From Candidatus Viadribacter manganicus (lineage in GTDB: Bacteria > Pseudomonadota > Alphaproteobacteria > Caulobacterales > Aquidulcibacteraceae), in assembly GCF_001679665.1 (NCBI RefSeq), contig NZ_CP013244.1, positions 2,488,980 through 2,552,979 on the forward strand: 64,000 nt of DNA, given 5' to 3'. Of the stretch, positions 25,801-33,285 are shown piece by piece. The translations under genes were made by a program, and so were the position numbers. The notes beneath the pieces are model-generated. The model was not told the DNA's origin. It worked only from the letters and a program-made list of their open reading frames with translations, and searched no databases. How positions within the stretch are numbered: the first letter of the stretch is position 1; every line of letters starts with the position of its first letter.

Positions 25801-26139
25801 ATCATCGTCCGAAATTCGATTCTGCTGGTGGACTTCATCCGTCATGCCAAAACGGTGGAGCGACCGCTCCGCGACGTCTTGCTGGAAGCCGGGGCCATCC
25901 GGTTCAAGCCAATCATGCTTACGGCGCTTGCCGCAATGATCGGCGCGACCGTCATTCTGTTCGATCCGATCTTTCAGGGGCTCGCGATCTCACTGCTCTT
26001 CGGTCTTGCCTCATCGACACTGCTTACGGTGCTGGTGATCCCGGCGATTTACGTTGTGATGCGCGACGACGAGAGGCCATTGGATGCATCCCCCAACATC
26101 GCGGACCCACATCTTTCGAAACTGAAAGCCGCTGAATAG
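22879..26139 (+). CDS. RND efflux transporter permease (AcrB/MdtC-like)
   Basis: A 1086-residue proton-driven RND pump. It has twelve transmembrane segments in two halves with large periplasmic loops, the TM4 proton-relay pair in GILVDDAIVIIENIARHW, and GFIALAGIIVRNSILLVD in the second half. Length is slightly above the ~1040 residues of AcrB. It is encoded with its adaptor and followed by a DUF2892 gene 10 bases downstream. The substrate cannot be deduced. Proximity to sulfide genes hints at export of a sulfur metabolite or toxic organic compound, but that is only context. Confidence 0.9.
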   Translation: MSLGISGSLTKGTIRSPLTPLFLLTALAVGLLALFTIPREEEPQISVPLVDISVRADGLRAPDAVELITKPLETIVRGIEGVEHVYSQTEDDRALVTARFLVGTDPDDAIVRIQQEIRANYDRIPVGIPEPQIVARGVNDVPIMVITLSPSAMAADRWDDSALYRVADELQSELMKVDDVGLTFIVGGRPQEIRVAPDPGRLALYGVPLGRVIEAVSNANRAFPGGDLRGREGTNSTAVGQTLDDPAEIGLLTVQAADGRTVYIRDIAEVTLGPREDQARVWRFTRDGEHQRMAPAVSIAVAKRDGANAVVVSQAIEARLRALEGSLIPQGVDVAITRNYGETANEKANELLLHLGLATLSIVALIFFAIGRREAMVTAVVIPTTILLTLFASNLMGYTINRVSLFAVIFSIGILVDDAIVIIENIARHWAARDGRSRVDAAIAAVAEVGNPTIVATLTVVAALLPMMFVSGLMGPYMAPIPANASAAMLFSFFVAVVIAPWLMLKFAPKNEAATAQGAAHRHDEEGLFGRLYRRVAAPIIRSRKGARRFLVIVGVATLVACTLFATRTVRVKLLPFDNKSEVQVVVDLPEGASLEATERVLIEAAGISQSVPEVVSVDAYAGTAAPFNFNGLVRHYYMRQRPELGDLQLTLLPKGERSRTSHAIALDLRRRLQALSLPEGSVIRIVEVPPGPPVIATLLAEVYGPDARTRRETARQLQDIFRQVPYLVDIDNGYGVPRPRLRLTPNREQIEFFGVSERDMMDSVAVAMGGQVIGYSHRGEGRNPIEIALRLPQSARSWNQNLASMPVAATQNGARLVELGELVSVQEEEGSYPIFRRNGRYAEMVMAELAGAYEAPIYGMLDVERLVREHDWGAVERPQILMHGQPANENAPSILWDGEWEITYVTFRDMGAAFMVAILAIYILVVAQFKSFKLPLVILTPIPLTLIGIVIGHILFNAPFTATSMIGFIALAGIIVRNSILLVDFIRHAKTVERPLRDVLLEAGAIRFKPIMLTALAAMIGATVILFDPIFQGLAISLLFGLASSTLLTVLVIPAIYVVMRDDERPLDASPNIADPHLSKLKAAE

Positions 26140-26149
26140 GAGACGCGAC

Positions 26150-26344
26150 ATGCAAATCAATGAGGGCGCCGTCGACCGCGCGATACGTGTGATTGTCGGA
26201 CTGGCGATATTGTTGCTCGTGTTCATCGGGCCGAAGACACCTTGGGCTTGGTTCGGCCTTATACCGTTGCTTACGGGCATGATCGGATTTTGTCCCGCGT
26301 ACGCGTTGCTCCGCCTCAACACCTGCGGAATGCGAAAGCAATAG
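26150..26344 (+). CDS. DUF2892 (YgaP-type) small membrane protein, second copy
   Basis: A 64-residue membrane protein with N-terminal MQINEGAVDRAIRVIVGLAIL and GMIGFCPAYALLRLNTC, the typical DUF2892 layout with one Cys between the two helices and one near the end. It begins 10 bases after the RND stop with a GGAG ribosome-binding site, so it is likely part of the efflux operon. Its presence supports the idea that the pump belongs to the same sulfur-stress response as the sqr operon. Confidence 0.85.
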   Translation: MQINEGAVDRAIRVIVGLAILLLVFIGPKTPWAWFGLIPLLTGMIGFCPAYALLRLNTCGMRKQ

Positions 26345-26556
26345 ATTAGAGTCTCATGTCACTTTTGGATGAGAGCGACCGACCGACAGAAACGCATCGA
26401 CGATCGGCTCCGGTACTGGCGGGGTCATTCAATTCGCTAAGTCAAACCATCGCTGATTTGGCCCTAGTCAGTCGGTCGCCTTGCTCTGAGCGCGATGCGG
26501 CAAGTGTGCGATTGGGTACAGATGTAAATGTGTGCGCGTGCAACAAAATCTCGTGC

Positions 26557-26576
26557 CCGGCCGCGCTGGCGGCCGG
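26557..26576 (+). promoter_or_regulatory. GC-rich hairpin just before the peroxiredoxin start
   Basis: CCGGCCGC and GCGGCCGG form a perfect 8-base stem with a GCTG loop, ending 20 bases before the chosen start codon. No T-run follows, so it is not an intrinsic terminator. It could stabilise the 5' end or restrict ribosome access. The remaining 250-base gap after the DUF2892 gene shows no gene. Confidence 0.4.
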
Positions 26577-26596
26577 TTGAGAGAACGGAATTGGCA

Positions 26597-27226
26597 GTGT
26601 CACTTCATATCGGCGACGTCGCGCCCGATTTCACGGTCGCCACCACCAAGGGCGAGATCAGTCTGCATGCGTGGGCGGGCGAGAGCTGGGTCTTCTTCTT
26701 CAGTCACCCGGCCGATTTCACGCCTGTGTGCACCACCGAGATGGGCCGCACCGCGCAGCTCGCGGCACAATTCGAAACGCGAAATGTGAAGCCGCTCGGC
26801 CTGTCGACGGACAGCGTCGAGGAGCATCTGAAGTGGATATCGGACGTCAACGAGACCCAGCACACAGACCTGCAATTTCCGATCATCGCCGACCCCGATC
26901 TGAAAATCGCCAAAGCCTACGACATGATCCATCCTGAACAGAGCTCGACCGAGGCGGTGCGTTCAGTGTTCATCATCGATCCTAAGAAGAAGATACGCCT
27001 TACGATGACCTATCCGATGAATGTCGGTCGCAATTTCGATGAGATACTGCGCGTGATTGACGCGCTGCAGTTTGCTGACGCGAACCGGATCGCCACGCCG
27101 GCCGACTGGAACCCTGGCGACAAGGTGATCATTCCGCCGTCCATCCCAGACGCCGAGGCCAAGGGTCTCTTTCCTCAAGGCTGGGAAACGGTGAGACCCT
27201 ATTTGCGGCTTACGAAGATCAAATAG
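26597..27226 (+). CDS. 1-Cys (Prx6-type) peroxiredoxin
   Basis: A 209-residue peroxidase with Cys45 in the universal PxxxTxxC pattern (FTPVCTTEMG). Length and the long C-terminal domain (DWNPGDKVIIPPSIPDAEAK) are of the Prx6 group. No resolving Cys is evident, so an external thiol such as thioredoxin or glutathione is needed. GTG 26597 is the likely start; TTG 26591 is possible and the longer frame has no support. It reduces hydrogen or organic peroxides in the cytoplasm, matching a stress role beside DUF302 and sulfide genes. Confidence 0.88.
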   Translation: MSLHIGDVAPDFTVATTKGEISLHAWAGESWVFFFSHPADFTPVCTTEMGRTAQLAAQFETRNVKPLGLSTDSVEEHLKWISDVNETQHTDLQFPIIADPDLKIAKAYDMIHPEQSSTEAVRSVFIIDPKKKIRLTMTYPMNVGRNFDEILRVIDALQFADANRIATPADWNPGDKVIIPPSIPDAEAKGLFPQGWETVRPYLRLTKIK

Positions 27227-27295
27227 GTCGCGCCGCAACGACTCGCCGTCGGACGCTTAAGTGCGAGCGAGCAGGGTAGATAAGAAGCAAAGAGC

Positions 27296-27682
27296 ATGAG
27301 CTACTATTTCTCGAAGATGCTAGCGGCTACGTTTGAAGATGCGGTCGCGCGGACCAAAGAGGTTCTCGCAGCGCATGGATTTGGCGTCCTTAGCGAAATT
27401 GATGTTGCGTCAACTCTGAAGGCCAAGCTCGGCGTGGATATGTCGCCCTATGTCATTCTCGGCGCCTGCAATCCGCAATACGCTCATCGCGCGCTTGCGA
27501 TTGAGTCAAAGATTGGAACCATGTTGCCGTGCAACGTGATCGTGCGGGAAGCCGGCCCAGGAAGCATTGAAGTCGCCGCTGTCGATCCGGTCGCTTCGAT
27601 GCAGGCCGTGGAAAACCCCGCACTTGCTGCCGTGGCCGAGCCGGTTCGCGGATTGCTTGAGCGCGCAATCGCAGGTTTATAG
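27296..27682 (+). CDS. DUF302 domain protein
   Basis: A 128-residue protein containing the DUF302 core: GFGVLSEIDVASTLKAKLGV, YVILGACNPQYAHRAL, and IGTMLPCNVIVRE. DUF302 proteins often occur with sulfur-oxidation, sqr and peroxiredoxin genes. The two conserved cysteines (GACNP and LPCNV) suggest thiol or metal binding. Function is not established. It is the second gene after the peroxiredoxin, 69 bases apart. Confidence 0.85.
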   Translation: MSYYFSKMLAATFEDAVARTKEVLAAHGFGVLSEIDVASTLKAKLGVDMSPYVILGACNPQYAHRALAIESKIGTMLPCNVIVREAGPGSIEVAAVDPVASMQAVENPALAAVAEPVRGLLERAIAGL

Positions 27683-27689
27683 GTTTTTC

Positions 27690-27857
27690 ATGACTCCAAT
27701 GGATGCCTTTGTCGCCCGGACGAATATCGTGCGCATGCGCTTGCAGCTTGCGACGTCAATGGACGCTGAAACACAAACTACGCTCCAGAAATTGTTGGAG
27801 CTGCAACTGGAAACACTCCGCGCTGGCGAAACCGAGGAAGACTTAACGCCGGACTGA
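27690..27857 (+). CDS. small conserved-looking ORF downstream of DUF302
   Basis: A 55-residue acidic protein (MTPMDAFVARTNIVRMRLQL then a Leu-rich helix KLLELQLETLRAGETEED) starting 7 bases after the DUF302 stop. It is predicted wholly helical and soluble. No family is recognised. Close spacing and clean codon use support a real gene co-transcribed with DUF302. Confidence 0.5.
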   Translation: MTPMDAFVARTNIVRMRLQLATSMDAETQTTLQKLLELQLETLRAGETEEDLTPD

Positions 27858-28249
27858 ATCGTGGCGTGTAGGAAGTGCAGAATTGTTCCCGCCGGCGATT
27901 TCTTGCCCGTCGTACAGCGGACGCGAATGTTCGTTCTGCGGCGCATCTAAGCCAATGGCCGTTATTGGATCGAGCTGTAGGCGCGAGTACATGTGTATTC
28001 GCTTGAACGATCGCTGAGATACGCGCCGCTATTCCAGTCCTCCAATCGCTGAGCGCGTTTTACTTGGTCGCCAGATGCGGTGTCGTAGTTCAACTGGTCG
28101 CAATGGACGCGCGATGATCACTTATGATCGTGTTCTGGCTGTGTGCACGATCGATGGGCGTCGCGTCGCCGACATTCTACGCGAGGCGGGGGGTCGCCGA
28201 GGGCGGCAATTAGCCCAGTTGTCGGAACCGTGCGGAGATCAGGGGTTGT
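27858..28249. other. intergenic stretch with no intact gene
   Basis: About 390 bases between the small ORF and the convergent zinc-ribbon-like gene. All frames are broken by stops, and codon pattern is unlike the neighbours. The right half contains the nuclease-like relic annotated separately. No promoter or terminator is convincing. Confidence 0.5.
28025..28230 (+). pseudogene. possible relic of a staphylococcal-nuclease-like gene
   Basis: One frame reads YDRVLAVCTIDGRRVADILR and then EAGGRRGR, which resembles the end of SNase (thermonuclease) domains of the form YDRxLAxxTIDGRDVAxIL. Upstream in the same frame RQMRCRSSTGRNGR could be the preceding strand, but a stop interrupts at about 28016 and no GDT-type active-site segment is found. 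An ATG at 28075 gives a 103-residue frame that runs into antisense of the next gene. Called a relic with low certainty. Confidence 0.3.
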
Positions 28250-28498
28250 TCAGGTCCCGCGCCCCGGTCTGTTGTCATAGTCGGGTCGGATTTCGATCCT
28301 GCGTGAGCCACAACAAGAACAGCGCAGGCGCAAATCATCCAACCGACGATCTTCGCCCCAAAGCGCGATCGCTAGCATCATTGTGAGCGTGCTCGAGTGG
28401 CGACACCCACCGATGCGGGTCGGCGCAGCGATGCAATTCACAATAAGTCCATCAGCGCCGCCCGAGCGCGCTTCCCCGATAGTGATTTTGTGTCCCAT
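28250..28498 (-). CDS. small zinc-ribbon-like hypothetical protein
   Basis: An 82-residue protein: MGHKITIGEARSGGADGLIV, two Cys in NCIAAPTRIGGCRH, then a helix and LRLRCSCCGSRRIEIRPDYD. The CxxCG near the end and the earlier cysteines look like a zinc-knuckle pair seen in small alphaproteobacterial hypothetical proteins. ATG 28498 is the first start in frame. The frame stays open for 35 more codons upstream without a standard start (SYSPLDAHNAKSDLAEAW is readable), so the true N-terminus is uncertain. Confidence 0.5.
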   Translation of the reverse strand: MGHKITIGEARSGGADGLIVNCIAAPTRIGGCRHSSTLTMMLAIALWGEDRRLDDLRLRCSCCGSRRIEIRPDYDNRPGRGT

Positions 28499-28603
28499 GT
28501 CATTGTCCAGACGCGCCCATGCTTCAGCCAGATCGGACTTGGCGTTGTGAGCATCAAGGGGCGAATAGGACTTGGCGCGCCGATAAGACGCGTTCAGCGC
28601 CTT

Positions 28604-29305
28604 CTAAGGACGTTTGAGACCTGACCGGAAACGAATGCGATAGGGGAGAAGCACGATGCCGGTGATCACGGAAAGGAGCGTGATCAGAGTGACGATGATG
28701 ATGAGCGGGTGGTTGAAGTCTTCGTGGTTTTGCCAATCCATGATGTGGAGAGCCCAAAGCGTATCGTAGATGCGCCATAAATCGGAGCGGCGCGCTGTGA
28801 CCGCGCCAGTATTTTGCGCGACGTAGACTGAAAGGCCGCCTTCAGGAAACTGGACGCGCCACGCCGGCAAGGCGCCGCGATATTCGGACGTTTCCTCATT
28901 GACGAGCGTTGTGCTCGTGGGCGCTGAGCTGAGGGTGACGTGCGTGCGCGCGATAGCGCTCGCCTCAGCCGCGCTGAGAGGCGAAAGACGCGCCAGGGTG
29001 GCGGCGTCGTAGAGCGCCGGCGGCGCTTCGGCGAATTCAGCGACAATAACTTGCCCGCTGGCGCGTCGCTCGATGGTGAGCTTTGTCGGCAACGCGTCTT
29101 GCGGGCCGCGCAGCGAGACGAGGGAGGCCAGCGTCGCGGTATCGATAACCTCTGCTTGCGCCGGCCGGATGAGGTTCTCGCTTCGGATCTGCTCGATGGG
29201 AAAGAGCGTGAAGAAAAGCCCGCTGACGACCCAGAACACAATTTGAATGCCCACAAGTAGTGCGAGCCACTTGTGCACAAAGGACGCAACGCGCGCTAAC
29301 TTCAT
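28604..29305 (-). CDS. PepSY-domain membrane protein
   Basis: A 233-residue inner-membrane protein. An N-terminal helix (FVHKWLALLVGIQIVFWVVSGLFF) is followed by a periplasmic PepSY-like region (residues ~95-130) and a C-terminal helix (PLIIIVTLITLLSVITGIVLLP) after the HIMDWQNHEDFNHP motif. Such PepSY_TM proteins accompany metal uptake or reductase systems. It lies 23 bases downstream of copC and is likely the last gene of copA-copB-copC-pepSY, perhaps acting in copper or iron redox handling. Confidence 0.78.
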   Translation of the reverse strand: MKLARVASFVHKWLALLVGIQIVFWVVSGLFFTLFPIEQIRSENLIRPAQAEVIDTATLASLVSLRGPQDALPTKLTIERRASGQVIVAEFAEAPPALYDAATLARLSPLSAAEASAIARTHVTLSSAPTSTTLVNEETSEYRGALPAWRVQFPEGGLSVYVAQNTGAVTARRSDLWRIYDTLWALHIMDWQNHEDFNHPLIIIVTLITLLSVITGIVLLPYRIRFRSGLKRP

Positions 29306-29328
29306 CGCTCTTCCCCCGGGCGTGCGAT

Positions 29329-29721
29329 TTATTGAACGGTGAACCGAATGACGCCGTTCATCGAGTGGCCGGCGCCGCTCGCAGTCCAGCGTGCTTCGTA
29401 GGCGCCGGCGGCGAGCGCCGGCAGGGCGACAGAATAGGCGCCGGTGGGCGCGCTCGGGCGGCGAAAGCTCGCGTTGACTGGCGTATTGTTAGGGCCCGTT
29501 ATGGCGACGGTTTGCAGCATGACCGGATGCGCAAAGGTGAGCGCCATGGTGCGCGGCGCGACAGCGAGCGTGGCGCCGTCGCTTGGTGTTGAGGCCGCAA
29601 GCATTTGCGAGCTGGCGGCGTTATGGTCCGCGTGCTGATCTTGGCCGTGCTCGTGCGTGTGATCGGCAAAGGCCGGCATCGGCGCCGCGACCATGGCGAG
29701 CGCAAACAAGATACGTTTCAT
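29329..29721 (-). CDS. copC: CopC-family periplasmic copper-binding protein
   Basis: A 130-residue protein with a cleavable signal peptide (to ...MPAFA), then a His-rich stretch DHTHEHGQDQHADHN that could bind Cu, followed by the CopC beta-barrel (STPSDGATLAVAPRTMALTFAHPV ... YEARWTASGAGHSMNGVIRFTV). ATG 29721 is chosen because AAGGAG lies six bases ahead. It carries copper in the periplasm between CopA/CopB and transport proteins. No CopD is seen; the neighbouring PepSY protein may take that place. Confidence 0.85.
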   Translation of the reverse strand: MKRILFALAMVAAPMPAFADHTHEHGQDQHADHNAASSQMLAASTPSDGATLAVAPRTMALTFAHPVMLQTVAITGPNNTPVNASFRRPSAPTGAYSVALPALAAGAYEARWTASGAGHSMNGVIRFTVQ

Positions 29722-29732
29722 TCTCATCTCCT

Positions 29733-30422
29733 TCAGAACCAAAAGCGGATGCCGGCGCGCACGGATTGGCTGCGGACATCCTCGCCATTCGAGCGGGCGA
29801 TGGACGCTGTCTCGCCGAGTGCGCTTTCCCAGACGAAATCCAGATAGGGTGCGAACTTGCGCGTGATTTCATAGCGGACTTGGAGGCCCAGTTGCGCATC
29901 CGAGAGACCTGCGCCGATGTCGCGCTTGGGAATGTCCTGCGCATAGGCGTTGAGTTCGACGTGCGGCTCAGCGATGAGGCGCTGTGTGAGGTGGAGGTCG
30001 AAAGCTTGGTGGAGGCGGGCGCTAAGATCGCCTTCCTCGCTTAGGAACGCTGTGGCCTCGGTGTCGAACCGATAAGGTGCAAGGCCCTGAATGCCTATTG
30101 CCAAGTAAGTCGTGGTGTCGGGTTGAAGATCGACGCGCACGCCGGCCTGCAGATCCCAGAAATCGGAGATGTTGCGGCTCCAGAGTGCTTGCACTTCAGC
30201 GCCGTGTACATCGCCGTCTTCGATCTCGCCTTCGGTTTTGAACCAAATCCGATTGGTGTCGCCGCCGATCCAGGCTTCGCCGGCCCATGTGAAAATGTCA
30301 GCGCCGTCGATCTCAGCGCCGTCCACTTCGCCGCGCACCATATGGAATGTTTGCTCATCCATCGCCTGCGCTGCGTTCGCGCCTGCAAGCGATAAGCCTA
30401 GCGCTAGAATGAGAGGCTTCAT
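29733..30422 (-). CDS. copB: CopB-type copper resistance outer-membrane protein
   Basis: A 229-residue outer-membrane beta-barrel of the CopB/PcoB family with signal peptide ending AQAM. Typical strands WIGGDTNRIWFKTEGE, AEVQALWSRNISDFWDLQAG and the C-terminal aromatic IRFWF are present. The usual Met-rich N-terminal extension is missing, so it is a short version. ATG 30422 overlaps the copA stop (ATGA), which excludes the longer frame. Confidence 0.87.
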   Translation of the reverse strand: MKPLILALGLSLAGANAAQAMDEQTFHMVRGEVDGAEIDGADIFTWAGEAWIGGDTNRIWFKTEGEIEDGDVHGAEVQALWSRNISDFWDLQAGVRVDLQPDTTTYLAIGIQGLAPYRFDTEATAFLSEEGDLSARLHQAFDLHLTQRLIAEPHVELNAYAQDIPKRDIGAGLSDAQLGLQVRYEITRKFAPYLDFVWESALGETASIARSNGEDVRSQSVRAGIRFWF

Positions 30423-32164
30423 TGGTGGCCTCCATGCGCATTGGCGTTGTCGTATGCGGCGGGTTGGCCATCGCTGCGTGCGACGACGACACGGCTCATC
30501 ATGCCGGCGTTCATGTGATAGAGAAGATGGCAGTGGAACGCCCATTCGCCTGGCTGATCGGCGGTGAGCAGCACCGAGTAGGTTTGACCGGGGGCGACCG
30601 AGACGATGTGTTTGTCGGGCAGCCGCTCAGTTGGCATGCCATTCTCAAGTTGAACAAACATGCCGTGTAGGTGCATCGGGTGCGCCATCATCGTCTCATT
30701 GATGAAGGTGAGACGCGCGCGCTCGCCGAAGGCGAGGTTGATCGGCGGGGCATCTTCCATGCTTTGGCCGTTAATTGTCCAGTTGTAACGCTCCATGTTG
30801 CCGCCGAGACGAACAATGATTTCGCGCTCTGCGGGGCGCGTATCTCGTTGCGGCGTTGCTGAGGCGAGATCGGCGTATGTAAGCACGCGCGCATCTGCCG
30901 GAAACTCCGAGCCCCACCCATAAGGCCGGCCCGATCCATCGACACCGCCATTGGCGCCGAGACCGGAACTGATGTCGTGACCTTGATGGCTATCGGCGCT
31001 TTGGCCCATAGCGCTGTGATCCATTTGGCCCATCTGGCTATGATCCATGGCGCCGTGATCCGCACCGTGGTCCATTCGGCTATGATCCATCGGCATATCG
31101 GCGGACGCATCGCCATGCGACATGCCCATATCGGCCATGGTCAAAATGGCGCGCGGCCGCATCTTCGGGATTGCGGCCTCCATGCCGAGACGCGGCGCCA
31201 GAGTGCCGCGTGCATAGCCGCTGCGATCCATCGATTCAGCGAAGATGGTGTATGCAGCGTCCTCGCGCGGTTCGACAATGATATCGTAGGTTTCGGCGAC
31301 CGCGATGCGAAGCTCATCGACTTCTACGGGTTCGACGTCGCGGCCATCGGCGGCAACAACGGTGAGTTTCAGCCCAGGAATGCGGAAGTCGAAATACGTC
31401 ATCGCCGAGCCATTGATGAGGCGCAGGCGCACGCGTTCATTTGGGCGGAAGAGAAAGGATGTGTTGTCTGTAGCTGGATGGCCGTTGAGCAGGAACGTGT
31501 AGTTGGTCACATCCGCAATGTCGGTGGGGTCCATCCGCATTTGGCCCCACGCCAGACGATCTTGAAGTGCTGCGCCAAAGCCGAAGGTTCGTGCGTCGCG
31601 GAAGAAGTCGCCGATCGTGCGGTGATAGTTGTTGTAATAGCCAGAATCCACCTTGAGGTTGTTCAAGATGCGATCGGGATGTTCGCTGGTGAAGTCCGAG
31701 AGGAGGACAACGTAGTCGCGATCGGGTGGGTTGGTCTCGGCAGTCGCTGGCTCGATGATGAGCGGCGCGTAGAGTCCCATTTGCTCCTGGCCTCCCGAGT
31801 GTGAATGGTACCAGTACGTGCCGTGCTGACGGATGGTGAAGTGATAGGTGAAAGAGCGACCAGGCTGGATGGCTTGGAAGCCGGAGAAGCCCGGAGAACC
31901 GTCCATTTCTGCGGGCACGAAGAGCCCGTGCCAATGCAGCGAGGTTGGCGCGTCGCTATCATTGCGAACGTGGATCACAGCCTCTAAGCCTTCGGTGAAG
32001 CGCAGAGTTGGTCCCGGCAGTTGACCGTTTATCATCATGCCGTCGGTGACGCGTCCGGCGATTTCGATGCGCGCGTCGTCGATGACGAGATCGTATTCGC
32101 GGGCTAGGGCGGGCGTTGCCGCCGCGAAGACCGCCAGAAATCCGATGAAGGGAAGAGGACGCAT
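30419..32164 (-). CDS. copA: CopA-type multicopper oxidase
   Basis: A 581-residue periplasmic oxidase with signal peptide (...TPALAREY) and three cupredoxin domains. The four copper motifs are complete: HWHG, YWYHSHSGGQ, HPMHLHG and HCHLLYHMNAGMM with the type 1 His-Cys-His and axial Met. A Met/His-rich insert (residues ~355-400; MDHSRMDHGADHGAMDHSQM) should bind extra Cu(I) for oxidation. It is transcribed leftward from a CueR-like promoter at 32259-32283 and leads copB, copC and the PepSY gene. Confidence 0.92.
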   Translation of the reverse strand: MRPLPFIGFLAVFAAATPALAREYDLVIDDARIEIAGRVTDGMMINGQLPGPTLRFTEGLEAVIHVRNDSDAPTSLHWHGLFVPAEMDGSPGFSGFQAIQPGRSFTYHFTIRQHGTYWYHSHSGGQEQMGLYAPLIIEPATAETNPPDRDYVVLLSDFTSEHPDRILNNLKVDSGYYNNYHRTIGDFFRDARTFGFGAALQDRLAWGQMRMDPTDIADVTNYTFLLNGHPATDNTSFLFRPNERVRLRLINGSAMTYFDFRIPGLKLTVVAADGRDVEPVEVDELRIAVAETYDIIVEPREDAAYTIFAESMDRSGYARGTLAPRLGMEAAIPKMRPRAILTMADMGMSHGDASADMPMDHSRMDHGADHGAMDHSQMGQMDHSAMGQSADSHQGHDISSGLGANGGVDGSGRPYGWGSEFPADARVLTYADLASATPQRDTRPAEREIIVRLGGNMERYNWTINGQSMEDAPPINLAFGERARLTFINETMMAHPMHLHGMFVQLENGMPTERLPDKHIVSVAPGQTYSVLLTADQPGEWAFHCHLLYHMNAGMMSRVVVARSDGQPAAYDNANAHGGHQ

Positions 32165-32258
32165 GCGAGGTTGGGCTCAGTTTCCAGACTGTGTGAGAAA
32201 TACGCGCGGCGGCCGCGTTTCCCTCATGGTGAAGAAGCACGGTCGCCGCAGGGTGTGC

Positions 32259-32283
32259 ACCTATCCTACGATAGGAAGGTCAA
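32259..32283 (-). promoter_or_regulatory. CueR-type promoter of the copA operon
   Basis: On the minus strand TTGACC is followed by TTCCTA-TCG-TAGGA and TAGGTGCAC. It matches the promoter in front of the copper ATPase (TTGACC, TTCCCA-TTG-TGGGAAGGTGCAC) almost base for base, with one extra T in the second arm. The -35 starts 5 bases after the sigma-factor stop, so copA has its own promoter rather than relying on read-through. Confidence 0.65.
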
Positions 32284-32287
32284 CAGG

Positions 32288-32845
32288 TTATTTGCTCTCA
32301 AGCGCCTGGCTGATGGCGAGCTTGGCCCGGTAGATGCGCACTTCTACGGCCTTGGCGGTAATCCCGAGGGTTTCGCCGATGGCGCGATGAGACAGATTCT
32401 CGGTCAGCGAGAGGAGCAGCGGCTCTTTGAGATTCGGCGGCAAGGCGGCGATGGCCGTGTCGAGGCGCGCTAGATCTTCGTCTTGATCGGTCGGCGCCTG
32501 TTCGATCGCCGCCACATCAAAGCCGGGCTGGTGAATGTCTTCGGCACTATAGAAGAATTGGCGCACGGCCCGTCTGCGGCGCCAATCGCGGCACTTGTTG
32601 ATGGCAATGCGCTTTAGCCAGACGCCGAAGGATCGGCGTTGATCGAAGCGCGAGAGCGCGTGCCAAGCGGCGACGAAAGCCTCCTGCACGAGATCGTAGG
32701 CTTCACCAGCATCGCCGGTGTAGCCACGAATGAAGCGATAGAGGCTATCTTTGTGTTTCCGCATCAATTGCCCGAACGCCCGTTCATCGCCGGCCAGGAC
32801 GGCCGCCACGAGCGCTGCGTCGTCGCGCTCGTCGGGGGTTGTCAT
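32288..32845 (-). CDS. ECF RNA polymerase sigma factor (CnrH-type context)
   Basis: A 185-residue ECF sigma factor with region 2 (DLVQEAFVAAWHALSRFDQRRS) and region 4 HTH (HRAIGETLGITAKAVEVRIYRAK). ATG 32845 overlaps the stop of the upstream sensor gene, which in turn overlaps the anti-sigma-like gene. The gene order anti-sigma, sensor, sigma equals the CnrYXH system of Cupriavidus, where the sigma factor is released when the sensor binds metal. Likely targets are nearby metal genes, but a cognate promoter is not evident. Confidence 0.85.
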   Translation of the reverse strand: MTTPDERDDAALVAAVLAGDERAFGQLMRKHKDSLYRFIRGYTGDAGEAYDLVQEAFVAAWHALSRFDQRRSFGVWLKRIAINKCRDWRRRRAVRQFFYSAEDIHQPGFDVAAIEQAPTDQDEDLARLDTAIAALPPNLKEPLLLSLTENLSHRAIGETLGITAKAVEVRIYRAKLAISQALESK

Positions 32846-33285
32846 TGTTGTTCTGCGGTAAGCGCGTCGACGACGGTGGTGTCGAATATCGCCTGCTGCT
32901 CAGCCGTCAGCACCTCGCGCATCGCGAAGACATGGCGGATCGTTTCGGACTGAAGCTCACCCATGGCGTGATGGAAGCGCGCGACGGCCGCCGTCACACG
33001 GGGTCCGTAACCGTGCTCTTCGCGGATTGCGGCGGCAAGCTCCGCGTTCGCGGCTTGCATTTCTGCTTCCTGGGCGCGGCGGCGTGTTGCGAACTCGGAT
33101 TCAATGATTTCAATGCGCTCGATTTGCTCTTGGGTGAGATCAAGGCGCTCGTGAACGACGTCGTGTAGGCCAGGGCGTGCGTGGTGCAGCGCGTGCATAC
33201 CGGTCATCCCGACCCATACGCCGCCAACGCCGGCAGCGAATGCAACGGCTGCGGTGATCGCGAGCCCACGCCAAGAGAGATTCAC
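32842..33285 (-). CDS. CnrX-like periplasmic metal sensor
   Basis: A 147-residue membrane-anchored, helical periplasmic sensor (N-terminal helix 8-28). His41, His45, Glu62, His118 and Met122 have the same spacing as the five Ni/Co ligands of CnrX (His42, His46, Glu63, His119, Met123), all shifted by one. It thus probably binds Ni(II), Co(II) or Cu. The start is GTG, overlapping the anti-sigma stop (GTGA). The Spy/CpxP-like metal-resistance helical hairpin is clear (LDLTQEQIERIEIIESEF). Confidence 0.82.
   Translation of the reverse strand: MNLSWRGLAITAAVAFAAGVGGVWVGMTGMHALHHARPGLHDVVHERLDLTQEQIERIEIIESEFATRRRAQEAEMQAANAELAAAIREEHGYGPRVTAAVARFHHAMGELQSETIRHVFAMREVLTAEQQAIFDTTVVDALTAEQQ

Noticed and set aside
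26345..26580. Plus-strand frame of 74 codons before the peroxiredoxin
   Set aside because: No ribosome site, no family similarity, and it ends at the hairpin; it appears to be leader or spacer DNA.
28075..28386. Plus-strand 103-codon frame as an intact gene
   Set aside because: Only its first part has protein-like similarity (SNase tail). The rest is antisense to a more plausible minus-strand gene, and the active-site region of the nuclease is missing.
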